From assembly GCF_012932495.1 (NCBI RefSeq), contig NZ_JABCNG010000002.1, forward strand, positions 1-64,000: a DNA stretch of 64,000 bases, read 5' to 3'. Shown one piece after another: positions 40,351 to 48,504 of this stretch; within the stretch, counting starts at the first letter, position 1, and every line of letters begins with the position of its first letter. The notes beneath the pieces are model-generated. The model was not told the origin of the DNA. It ran no database searches and saw only the letters and a program-made list of their open reading frames with translations. The translations under genes and the position numbers were made by a program. The DNA comes from Novosphingobium sp. SG919 (GTDB taxonomy: Bacteria; Pseudomonadota; Alphaproteobacteria; Sphingomonadales; Sphingomonadaceae).

Positions 40351-41414
40351 CCGCGCCATCGGCCCCGCCGCTGCGCCAGGCATGGGATCGGCCCGCAAAT
40401 CCCCGGCCGATCGTGGTGATCGGCACGGGCGGCATTGCTCGCGATGCCCATCTTCCCGCCTATCGCAAGGCTGGCCTGCCGGTGTGCGGCGTCTATGATC
40501 CCGATCAGGCCCGCGCCGCTGCCCTCGCTGCGGAATTCGGCGTCGCGCATGTCTATCCCACGCTCGCCAGCGCCGCCGCACAGGCCGACGCCGTGTTCGA
40601 CGTGGCCGCACCGCCAGTGGCGCACCTTGCCATCCTGGAAGCGCTGCCGCTGGGCGCCACAGTGCTGTTGCAAAAGCCCATGGGCCTTGACCTCGACGCC
40701 GCGCGGGCGATCCGCAGCACGGTGCACGCGCGGGGCCAGACGGCCGCGGTCAATTTCCAGTTGCGCTATGCGCCGATGATGCTGGCCCTGGCAGACTGCC
40801 TCGCGCGCGGCAATCTGGGCACGCTGCTGGAAATCGAAGTGCATCTCAACCTGGCTACGCCCTGGCACCTGTTTCCGCACCTCGTGCCCAACCCGCGCGT
40901 CGAAATCGTGTCGCACTCGATCCATTACCTCGATGCGATCCGCGCGCTGGCCGGCAATCCGCGCGGCGTCTTTGCGCGCGGCTTTGGCTATCCCGGCAGC
41001 CCGCTCGCCGATACGCGCACCACGATCATCCTCGATTACCCCGCGCCGCTGCGCGTCACGCTGTCGATCAACCATCACCACGATTTCGCGCGGCGGTTCC
41101 AGGATGCCGCCTTCCGCGTGGAGGGGACCGAAGGCGCCGCGATGGTTAAGCTTGGCCTGCTGCTCGATTATCCGGTGGGGGAGCCAGACGAACTGTGGAT
41201 CGTGCGGCGCGGCGGCGATTGGCAACAGGTGCCGCTGGCCGGCGGCTGGTTTCCCGACGCATTCCTGGGTCCGATGTGCAACCTGCAACGCTTTGCCAGC
41301 GGCGAAGACACCCGCCTTGCCACCCACGTCGATGATGCCTGGCAGACGATGGCGCTGGTCGAGGCCTGCTATGCCGCGGCGCGCCAGCCCGCTTTTCCCA
41401 TCCCGCAGGATTGA
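40347..41414 (+). CDS. Gfo/Idh/MocA-family sugar oxidoreductase
   Basis: A 355-residue NAD(P)-dependent oxidoreductase. The Rossmann motif VVIGTGGIARDAHLPAY spans about 23-39 and the family EKP-like motif appears as LLQKPMG with Lys110 as the likely catalytic lysine. The C-terminal alpha/beta domain includes EIEVHLNLATPWHLFPHL and HSIHYLDAIRAL, with a histidine pair suitable for substrate binding. It probably oxidises or epimerises a sugar taken up by the upstream ABC importer. It is coupled to the leaderless binding-fold gene by ATGA and precedes the GH42 gene by 28 bases. Confidence 0.9.
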   Translation: MTAPSAPPLRQAWDRPANPRPIVVIGTGGIARDAHLPAYRKAGLPVCGVYDPDQARAAALAAEFGVAHVYPTLASAAAQADAVFDVAAPPVAHLAILEALPLGATVLLQKPMGLDLDAARAIRSTVHARGQTAAVNFQLRYAPMMLALADCLARGNLGTLLEIEVHLNLATPWHLFPHLVPNPRVEIVSHSIHYLDAIRALAGNPRGVFARGFGYPGSPLADTRTTIILDYPAPLRVTLSINHHHDFARRFQDAAFRVEGTEGAAMVKLGLLLDYPVGEPDELWIVRRGGDWQQVPLAGGWFPDAFLGPMCNLQRFASGEDTRLATHVDDAWQTMALVEACYAAARQPAFPIPQD

Positions 41415-41442
41415 ACCACCCGCCTGCAAACACGGGGTTATC

Positions 41443-43518
41443 ATGATCACCTTTGCCCACCGCATCCTGGCGCTTGGCCTGTTGCTATCGCCCCTTGGCG
41501 CCGCCGCCACGTCCGCCAGCGCGGCCCCTGCGCCTGCCGCATCATTGCCCGCAGCGCCCGGCATCGCCTTTGGCACGGCGTGGTATCCCGAACAGTGGCC
41601 CGAAAGCCGCTGGGACACTGACCTGGCGCTGATGCAGCAGGCGCACATCAACACCGTGCGCATTGCCGAATTCGCCTGGAGCCGGATGGAGCCCGACGAA
41701 GGCCGCTTCGATTTCGCCTGGCTCGATCGCGCGATTGCCGCAGCGGCACGGCACGGCATTCGCGTGGTACTGGGCACGCCCACGGCCGCCCCGCCGATCT
41801 GGATGAGCGAACGCTATCCCGATATTCTGCGCGTAGATGAAGATGGCACCCGCGCCGGCCACGGCGGCCGCCGGCATTTCTCGTTCGCCAGCCCGCGCTA
41901 TCGCCAGTTCGCCCGGCGGATCGCCACGGAAATGGCCCGCCGCTATGGCCACAATCCCACCGTGATCGGCTGGCAGATCGACAACGAAATCGGCCTGCCC
42001 TCGTTCGATCCCGAAGCGGCCAAGCTGTGGCACGCGTTCCTGGCACAGCGCTATGGCACGATCGACACGTTGAACCAGCGCTGGGCCACGGCCTATTGGA
42101 GCCAGAGCTACCAGCGGTTCGACCAAGTGCCCATGCACCTGGCCGGCCAGCAGAACCCCGGCCTGCTGCTCGATTTCCGCCATTTCCTGACCGCCACCTG
42201 GACCAGCTACGTCATGAACCAGGCCGATGCGATCCGCAGCTTGGCCGATCCACGCCAGTTCATCACCACCAACACGATGTTCTGGAACGACGGTTTCGAT
42301 CATTTCGCCTTGCACCAGGGCCTCGATATCGCGGCCTGGGACAATTACATCCAGGATGCCGAGCCGGACTGGATCGGCAACGGCGCCGATCACGATCTGG
42401 TGCGCGGCTACAAGCAGAAGAACTTCTGGCTGATGGAAACGCAGGCCGGGCGGATCGATTGGGTGCCGGTCAACCGCGCGATGCGGCCGGGCCAAGTGCG
42501 CGAGATGGGCTGGCAAGCGGTGCAGCACGGCGCCGACGCCATTCTCTATTGGGAATTCCGCCCCGCCCCCAATGGACAGGAAACCAACTATGGCGCGCTT
42601 TTGGCGCCCGATGGCACACCGGCGCCGGTCTTTGCGGAAATCGCCGGCCTGGGTGGCGAACTGGCCCAGGCCTCAAAGGCGCTGGCCGGCACCGATCCGG
42701 TGACGGACATGGCCTTTCTCTTTTCCTATGACAGCCGCTGGGCAATCGATCTCCAGCGCATGCACAAGGATTTCGATCCGATCCGCCAGTTCACCGATTT
42801 CTACCGCCCGTTCCGCATCGCCGCGCAAGGGGCGGCGGTGGTTTCGCCCATGGCGGACCTGGCCCGCTATCGCCTGGTGGTGGCGCCCAGCCTCAACGTG
42901 CTCACCGCGCCCGAGGCACAGCACCTCGCCGCCTATGTGCGCAACGGCGGCACGCTCGTGCTTGGCCCGCGCACCGGCCAGAAGGACGATGCCAACGCCT
43001 TGTGGGACGCGCGCCAGCCTGGCCCCTTGCGCGATCTGCTCGGCGCCCATGTCGAACAGTTCTATGTCCAGGACGGCACGGTTGCGCTGACCGGTCCACT
43101 GGGTGAAGCCAAGGCCGCGATCTGGGCCGAGGCACTGGTGCCCAACGCGCCGGGCGTGGAAATCCTGGCGCGCTATGCCCAGCCAGGCGGCTGGCTTGAT
43201 GGCAAGGCGGCCGTCGTGTCGCGCAAGGTCGGGCGCGGGCGCGTGGTCTATGTCGGCGCCTGGCTCGAACCCGATGCACTCTCGCGCCTGGCCGGCCTGC
43301 TCGTGACGCAGGCGGGCGTCGCGCCGATCGTGCCGGGGGCAGCGGCGGACGTGGAAATCGGGCTGCGCCGCGGCGCAGGGCGCACTTTACTGATCGCGAT
43401 CAATCATGCCGATGCCGCCCGGCCGCTCACCCTGCCCGCCGGTGCCAAAGCACTGGTCGGCCGCCTGGACAGCGGGCAACTGGGCGGGCACGGCGTGCTG
43501 GTGGCGCAAGTGCCGTGA
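41443..43518 (+). CDS. Secreted GH42 beta-galactosidase
   Basis: A 691-residue family 42 glycosidase with a signal peptide ending around SASAAPA (residues 24-30). The barrel opens with GTAWYPEQWPESRWDTDLALM; the acid/base is Glu182 (WQIDNEIG) and the nucleophile Glu332 (FWLMETQAG). A trimerisation-type domain (VVAPSLNVLTAPEAQHLAAYV) and a C-terminal beta domain follow. GH42 enzymes release galactose from beta-galactosides such as pectic galactan fragments. Most family members are cytoplasmic, so the leader is notable. It ends the MaoC-ABC-Gfo operon, suggesting that the released sugar is galactose or an arabinose-type sugar carried in by that importer. Confidence 0.93.
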   Translation: MITFAHRILALGLLLSPLGAAATSASAAPAPAASLPAAPGIAFGTAWYPEQWPESRWDTDLALMQQAHINTVRIAEFAWSRMEPDEGRFDFAWLDRAIAAAARHGIRVVLGTPTAAPPIWMSERYPDILRVDEDGTRAGHGGRRHFSFASPRYRQFARRIATEMARRYGHNPTVIGWQIDNEIGLPSFDPEAAKLWHAFLAQRYGTIDTLNQRWATAYWSQSYQRFDQVPMHLAGQQNPGLLLDFRHFLTATWTSYVMNQADAIRSLADPRQFITTNTMFWNDGFDHFALHQGLDIAAWDNYIQDAEPDWIGNGADHDLVRGYKQKNFWLMETQAGRIDWVPVNRAMRPGQVREMGWQAVQHGADAILYWEFRPAPNGQETNYGALLAPDGTPAPVFAEIAGLGGELAQASKALAGTDPVTDMAFLFSYDSRWAIDLQRMHKDFDPIRQFTDFYRPFRIAAQGAAVVSPMADLARYRLVVAPSLNVLTAPEAQHLAAYVRNGGTLVLGPRTGQKDDANALWDARQPGPLRDLLGAHVEQFYVQDGTVALTGPLGEAKAAIWAEALVPNAPGVEILARYAQPGGWLDGKAAVVSRKVGRGRVVYVGAWLEPDALSRLAGLLVTQAGVAPIVPGAAADVEIGLRRGAGRTLLIAINHADAARPLTLPAGAKALVGRLDSGQLGGHGVLVAQVP

Positions 43519-43526
43519 CCCCGGCA

Positions 43527-43548
43527 GCGCGCCCGATCGCTGGCGCGC
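43527..43548. terminator. Hairpin between convergent GH42 and glycosidase genes
   Basis: Seven-base arms GCGCGCC (43527-43533) and GGCGCGC (43542-43548) with an eight-base loop, in the 44-base gap between two converging genes. The position suggests a shared transcription end; no T-run is seen. Confidence 0.45.
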
Positions 43549-43562
43549 CGCCAGGCTTCAGG

Positions 43563-44639
43563 TCAACCCCAGGGGCGCGAGCGGCACACCGAAATGCCCC
43601 GCACATCGTTGGGATAGGGCCCGCCCACTGCGGTATAGAAGTGGTAGAGGTCTCCCTTCCAGACAATCACCGACGGTTTGTGGGCATAGCCATCGTCGAT
43701 CGACCCCGGCTTGCCGACATTGACCAGCACTTCGTCCACCTTGCGGAAGGTGAACGGATCGTCGCCGATCGCCAGCAGTTCGCGCGCCTTGAAGTCCGTT
43801 CCCGACAGGCCGAAGTAGAACATCACCCACTTGCCCTGGTGCGTCATCACCACCGGATCGCTGGCAAACCGCGAATCCGGTGCCGGCGGTGCGCCGTTGC
43901 GCAGGATCGGATTGCCCGGATGGCGGCGCCAGGTCTTGAGGTCCGACGAAACCGCCACCCCGGTCTGTTCGTGCCAGTCCTTCTCGGCGGTCTTGGCGTT
44001 ATAGTAGAGCAGGAACTGGTCGCCATGCTTGACCAGGTAGGGCTTGTACAACCCGCCGCGCTCCCACGGGGCGCCGTCTTCCGAGCGCAAGATCGGCGGG
44101 CCGCGCCGCCAGGTCTTGAGATCGCGGCTGAACGCCAGGCCGATCACCGCCGCCCCCTCTTCATAACCGGGACTGGGATAGGCGTGCCAGGCGCAGACAT
44201 ATTCGCCGTTCACCTTGATCAGCGCGCCCGGCGCGTCCATCGCGGTTTCCCGCAGGATCGACGCCGATGCCACGTTGAACCGCGTCACCGGATCCTGGGG
44301 ATCGCGCGCCAGGATCACGCCCTGGCGCTGCCAATGCACCAGATCGTCGGACACGGCGATGCCGGTTTGATAGCCGGTGCCGTCAAAGCCCACATAGGTC
44401 AGATAGAAGCGGCCATCGTGCCGGAACACGAACGGGCAATCGACCGCCTTTTCATCAAAGCTGCCGGCCACCTTGGACCCGCCCAGAACCAGGCGGCCCA
44501 GTTTGTAGGGCGTGCGAAAGGGCGCGACCGCGTCGCGCGCACCGCGCGCCGTGGCCTTGGCGCCCCCCGGCAGCAGCAGCGTGCCGGCCGTGGCCGAAGT
44601 CCCCGCCAGCAGGGCGCGGCGGGAAAGGCTATCGTTCAT
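43563..44639 (-). CDS. Tat-exported five-bladed beta-propeller glycosidase (GH43/GH130-like)
   Basis: A 358-residue protein with a twin-arginine leader (SRRALLAGTSATAGTLLL, about 6-23) and repeated blades containing WxR-type motifs (DDLVHWQRQ, RDLKTWRRG, SDLKTWRRH). Acidic residues sit in the expected places: DCPFVFRHDGRFYLTY, GAPWERGGLYKPY and ASDPVVMTH, fitting the catalytic triad of clan GH-F/GH-J-like propellers. The exact family is not resolved by eye. Its ATG lies 11 bases inside the end of the upstream GntR gene, so enzyme and regulator are co-expressed. The substrate is unknown; an arabinoside, xyloside or galactoside is plausible. Confidence 0.78.
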   Translation of the reverse strand: MNDSLSRRALLAGTSATAGTLLLPGGAKATARGARDAVAPFRTPYKLGRLVLGGSKVAGSFDEKAVDCPFVFRHDGRFYLTYVGFDGTGYQTGIAVSDDLVHWQRQGVILARDPQDPVTRFNVASASILRETAMDAPGALIKVNGEYVCAWHAYPSPGYEEGAAVIGLAFSRDLKTWRRGPPILRSEDGAPWERGGLYKPYLVKHGDQFLLYYNAKTAEKDWHEQTGVAVSSDLKTWRRHPGNPILRNGAPPAPDSRFASDPVVMTHQGKWVMFYFGLSGTDFKARELLAIGDDPFTFRKVDEVLVNVGKPGSIDDGYAHKPSVIVWKGDLYHFYTAVGGPYPNDVRGISVCRSRPWG

Positions 44640-45435
44640 GTTTTTTGATCTCCCCTTGGCGCTGTTCGACAGCGTCGATCCTCTCCTGGCCGTGGCGGAT
44701 CACCCCGCGCACAGCCTCTGCCGCAGCGACGCCGTCGCGCGCGGCAATGGCTTCGACAATGGCCGCGTGGCCGCGCACGCTCGCGGCGTGGTCGGCCCGG
44801 TCGTCCACCGGCGAACTCAACGTGAACGAGGCGAACAGCGCCGTCTCGATCACGGCTCCGGTCCCGGCCATCAGGCGGTTGCCCGATGCCTGGCCGATCA
44901 ACTGGTGAAGCGCCAGGTCCGCCTGGGCAAAGGCCAGGCGCGAATCCTGCGCGGCGGCCATCGCAGCGACCAGCTCGCGCATCTGCGCGATCTGCCCGGC
45001 CGTGGCATGCCGCGCGGCCAAGGCTGCGGCGGCCGGCTCGATGGCAAAGCGAAAGTCGGTCAATTCGGCGCGCAGGCTGCTCTCGACACCTTCGACCACA
45101 TGCCAGGAAAGCACGTCGGTATCGAACAGGTTCCAGTGCTGGCGCGGCAGGACGCGGGTGCCCACCCGCGTGCGCGAGACGATCAGGCCCTTGGCGGCAA
45201 GCGTCTTGAGCGCTTCGCGCAGCACCGTGCGCGAAACCGTGAAGCGGGCAAGCAATGCGTCCTCACCGGGGAGATGGGCGCCCTGGGCAAAGGTGCCCGA
45301 TACGATCGCGCTGCCGAGCGCTGCAACGACATGATCATGGCTGTTGCGCAACGGCTGCACGCCGCCGCGGCTGGCGAGATGGTTGTTGCGCCGCGGTCGG
45401 AGCGAATCCGCCAACAAGTTGTCCAGAATCGACAT
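44629..45435 (-). CDS. GntR-family (FadR/FCD type) transcriptional regulator
   Basis: A 268-residue regulator with an N-terminal winged helix: VVAALGSAIVSGTFAQGAHLPGEDALLARFTVSRTVLREALKTL is the GntR pattern (quoted in pieces: AIVSGTFAQGAHLPGE, SRTVLREALKTLAAKGL, RVGTRVLP). A C-terminal all-helical FCD effector domain (LTDFRFAIEPAAAALAA, HQLIGQASGN, DRADHAASVRGHAAIVEAI) has conserved Asp/His metal-site residues. It is the first gene of a two-gene minus-strand unit with a propeller glycosidase and is divergent from a TonB receptor operon. An AT-rich palindrome at 45472-45484, 37 bases before its start, is the likely operator. Sugar acids are the usual ligands of such FCD regulators. Confidence 0.92.
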   Translation of the reverse strand: MSILDNLLADSLRPRRNNHLASRGGVQPLRNSHDHVVAALGSAIVSGTFAQGAHLPGEDALLARFTVSRTVLREALKTLAAKGLIVSRTRVGTRVLPRQHWNLFDTDVLSWHVVEGVESSLRAELTDFRFAIEPAAAALAARHATAGQIAQMRELVAAMAAAQDSRLAFAQADLALHQLIGQASGNRLMAGTGAVIETALFASFTLSSPVDDRADHAASVRGHAAIVEAIAARDGVAAAEAVRGVIRHGQERIDAVEQRQGEIKKHER

Positions 45436-45471
45436 GGCAGCAGACTACGGCAACCGGCGACCGTCGAATAG

Positions 45472-45484
45472 TCATATTATATGA
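45472..45484. promoter_or_regulatory. AT-rich palindrome, candidate GntR operator
   Basis: TCATATTATATGA, a palindrome around one central base, is followed by a further TTATATGATATT half-site. It lies between the GntR gene and the divergent TonB receptor gene, in a local AT-rich patch (45468-45498). Binding by the adjacent GntR protein is inferred from position and symmetry. Confidence 0.5.
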
Positions 45485-45664
45485 TTATATGATATTTTGG
45501 CTGTCGTGCGATGTGTGCGAGCGCGCGGAGGTCACACAGAAATCCGCCGGCGCCACGCCAAGAGGCTAAACATCCGGCACCACGGAATTTTCCGCCCTTG
45601 GTTTATTGCGATTGACTCTCATTACTATTCGCGTCAGGAGCCGGACCGTAACAGGGAGGCTTCT

Positions 45665-47944
45665 TTGATCCGTATTCACGCCTTGCTCGCCGGTGGCGCA
45701 CTCGCCGCGCTTGCCATCCCCACCGCTGCGCGTGCCGAAGAGCCGGCGGCGCCGCCGGCGTTCGCGCCCGGCGAAATCGTCGTCACGGGGGAAAAGGCGG
45801 CGCGCACCTTGCAGCACACGCCGACCAGCATCGCCGTGACCGCTGCGGACAAGATCGCGCGCGAAACGTTGCTGTCGATCCAGGATGTCTATGCGCGCAC
45901 CGCGAATCTTTCCGACACCTATGGTGCGGCCGGCTTTACCATTCGCGGCATCACCAATTCGGGCGTTGGCGGGGGCGGGCAATCCGATACTGCAACGGTC
46001 TATGTCGATGGCGCGCCGGTCTCGCGCCAGGCGCTCTATGGCGGCCCCACCGATCTGTGGGATGTACAGCAGGTGGAAGTGCTGCGCGGGCCGCAATCGA
46101 CGATCCAAGGCCTCAATGCGATGGCGGGCGGCATTGTCATAACCACCAAGGACCCATCGCTCGAAAGCTGGACCGGTGACGCGCGCGTCTTGTGGACCGA
46201 CCGCAACGACCGCACCTTTTCGGCGGCCGTGGGTGGCCCGATCATCACCGACGAACTTGGCCTGCGCCTCTCGGCCGAGCGCCGCGCCAACCGTGGCGTG
46301 ATCCGCAACATCACGCGCGGCGGCTATGATGATGCCATGCAATCGCTCAACCTGCGCGGCAAGCTGAAGTGGACGCCCACCGCCCTGCCCGGCTTCGAGG
46401 CAACGGCCAGCTACAACCGCGTGCGCCGCGAAGGTGGCTATCTCTACCAATATGCCCGCACCGACGTGGCCGATTACTATGATAACCGCACGTCCACCTC
46501 TGATCAGCCCAACCGGGGATGGGTGGCCAGCGACATTGCCGTGGTGCAGCTCGGCTATCGGCTGACCGATCATCTCAAGCTGTCCAGCGCCACCTCGTGG
46601 AACCGGTCGGATGTGCGCTCGCTCGCCGATTCCGACGGTACGCCCGTCAACCTGTCGGCGATCGACAACCATTATCGCTACAAGACGCTGACGCAGGAAC
46701 TTCGCCTCAATTACGAAGACGATCGCCTGAGCGGCCTGCTCGGGGCCTGGTACTATCGCCGCACCGGCGCGCTCGATGCCAACAGCCAGGTCAATGTGAC
46801 CACGCCCACCGGCACGATCACCAGCCTGCTGACGCCCTATGTCGGCGCCACGGCCGCCGGGACCATCGCCGCCGCTTATGCCCAGGCTCTGCCCGTCATT
46901 CCGGTCGCCTACACCTCGTACCAGCCGGAACGGGTGGAAACGATGGCCGTGTTCGGCGACGCGCGCTTCAAGGTGGCTGACCGGTTGACGCTAATCGGTG
47001 GTTTCCGCCTCGACCGCGAACGCAACCGCTATGCCGCGCAAACCCAGGCCACGTTCACCGGCACGCTGCCTGACGTCAATTTCCTTGGCACGCGCTATGC
47101 CCCGCTGGTTGCGGCGGTGAACAGCGGCGTACTGGGCCTGGTGGACGATGCCAGTTCGGCGATGGCCTCCAACACGCGCACGTTCCACGCCTTCCTGCCC
47201 AAGGCGGGGATCAGCATGGACTGGACGCCGCGCCTGACCACCGCCTTTACCGTGCAGCGCGCCTATCGTTCGGGTGGGTCGAGCCAGAACCCGGCACGCG
47301 CCACCCTGGTGCCCTACAATCCCGAATTCAGCTGGAATTACGAGGGATCGCTGCGGTCCAAGTGGTTCGGTGGCAAACTGCTGATCAACGCCAATGCGTT
47401 CTACATGACGTGGAAGAACCAGCAGGTCATCGCCTATTTCAGCGACAACAACTACGATTACAACACTGTCAACGCGGCCAGTTCGCATCTCTATGGCTTT
47501 GAAATCGAGGCCAGCGGCCGGCTTTCGCCAGCGGTCGATCTCTATGCGTCGGTCGGGCATACGCGCACCCGTTTCGATGATTTCACCCTGCCCACCGGGG
47601 CGACGAGTTCTCTCAAACTCGATGGCACCGAATTTCCCTATGCCCCGCGCTGGACGCTGGCGGCGGGGGTGAATGCCCGCCGCGGCCCCATCAGCGGCAA
47701 TCTCAACGCCAACTATCGCAGCGCGGTGTTCACCGGGGTGGGCCAGAGCCAGGCCAGTTCGCGCGTCGGCGGGCGCACCGTGGTCAACGGCCAGATCGGC
47801 TATCAGGCCGACCATTGGAATCTGTTCGTCTTTGCACGCAATCTGCTGAACGCCAAATACCGGCAGTACAACTATACCGCGGCGGGCCTGGCGATCCTGG
47901 GCGATCCACAGACGTTCGGCGTCGGCGCGGGGCTGCACTGGTGA
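45665..47944 (+). CDS. TonB-dependent receptor (probable iron/siderophore or metabolite type)
   Basis: A 759-residue receptor with a signal peptide (RIHALLAGGALAALAIPTAARA), TonB-box-like EIVVTGEKAARTLQ, plug motifs (TRANLSDTYG-like ARTANLSDTYGAAGFTIRG and VEVLRGPQSTIQGLNAMAG), and a barrel ending in GVGAGLHW. The start is TTG at 45665, preferred because GGGAGG lies five bases upstream and a signal peptide follows at once; no ATG fits. Its stop overlaps the GTG of a small membrane-protein gene, followed by a PepSY-TM gene. That trio is typical of siderophore/haem uptake units in related bacteria, so iron is a likely cargo; the GntR neighbour leaves a sugar compound possible. Confidence 0.9.
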   Translation: MIRIHALLAGGALAALAIPTAARAEEPAAPPAFAPGEIVVTGEKAARTLQHTPTSIAVTAADKIARETLLSIQDVYARTANLSDTYGAAGFTIRGITNSGVGGGGQSDTATVYVDGAPVSRQALYGGPTDLWDVQQVEVLRGPQSTIQGLNAMAGGIVITTKDPSLESWTGDARVLWTDRNDRTFSAAVGGPIITDELGLRLSAERRANRGVIRNITRGGYDDAMQSLNLRGKLKWTPTALPGFEATASYNRVRREGGYLYQYARTDVADYYDNRTSTSDQPNRGWVASDIAVVQLGYRLTDHLKLSSATSWNRSDVRSLADSDGTPVNLSAIDNHYRYKTLTQELRLNYEDDRLSGLLGAWYYRRTGALDANSQVNVTTPTGTITSLLTPYVGATAAGTIAAAYAQALPVIPVAYTSYQPERVETMAVFGDARFKVADRLTLIGGFRLDRERNRYAAQTQATFTGTLPDVNFLGTRYAPLVAAVNSGVLGLVDDASSAMASNTRTFHAFLPKAGISMDWTPRLTTAFTVQRAYRSGGSSQNPARATLVPYNPEFSWNYEGSLRSKWFGGKLLINANAFYMTWKNQQVIAYFSDNNYDYNTVNAASSHLYGFEIEASGRLSPAVDLYASVGHTRTRFDDFTLPTGATSSLKLDGTEFPYAPRWTLAAGVNARRGPISGNLNANYRSAVFTGVGQSQASSRVGGRTVVNGQIGYQADHWNLFVFARNLLNAKYRQYNYTAAGLAILGDPQTFGVGAGLHW

Positions 47945-48504
47945 TCGCGCCGGCAAGCCTGGCGCTATTGGCCACGGGCGCGGCGGGGGCGGCGCTGTTG
48001 CGGCGATCCTGGCAACGGCGCGATGGCATGGCCCCGGCGCTGGTGGCTGCTGGATGGGGCCTGCCGGCCATTGCCCTGGCGCTGGCGATCCTGGCCTTTG
48101 GCCCGGTCAAGGGCATGGCCCTTGCCCTCGCCATGCAGGCGATCGGCGCGCTGGGTGTTGTCTGGCAGGGCCGGGTGCAGCGCAAGGCCGCGCGCCCGCG
48201 CGCCGGGGAAGCTGCGCCGGAACCGCTGGAACAACCAGGCCGCGTGTGGCGCGGCGTGCTGCGCGCCCTGCTCGCCGGGCCGTTGGGCATGGTCGCGGCG
48301 CTCGCCGTGGCGTTGTGCGTGGCGGTCTACCTGCCGGGCGATCCGCGCACCCGCATCGTGCTGAGCGGATTGCTGATGCCGGTGCTGTGGGGCCTGGCGA
48401 TGACCTGGACCCTGGCTGACCGCCGCCTGTTGCGGGCCCTGGCCGTGCTGGTCGGCACCAGCCTACTCGGCCTGGGCATCGCCGCATTGGGAGGGGCAGC
48501 ATGA
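47941..48504 (+). CDS. Small multi-helix inner-membrane protein of TonB-PepSY operon
   Basis: A 187-residue hydrophobic protein with about five to six predicted helices in two groups (residues about 2-20, 32-50, 54-68, then 103-123, 132-146, 158-183) separated by a basic, proline-rich linker (QRKAARPRAGEAAPEP). It may be a fusion of two small DUF-type membrane proteins (DUF3325/DUF3649-like) usually found beside PepSY genes in iron-uptake operons. That link is from memory and uncertain. It starts with GTG in a GTGA overlap and ends in an ATGA overlap, so all three genes are coupled. No enzymatic motif is visible. Confidence 0.75.
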   Translation: MIAPASLALLATGAAGAALLRRSWQRRDGMAPALVAAGWGLPAIALALAILAFGPVKGMALALAMQAIGALGVVWQGRVQRKAARPRAGEAAPEPLEQPGRVWRGVLRALLAGPLGMVAALAVALCVAVYLPGDPRTRIVLSGLLMPVLWGLAMTWTLADRRLLRALAVLVGTSLLGLGIAALGGAA

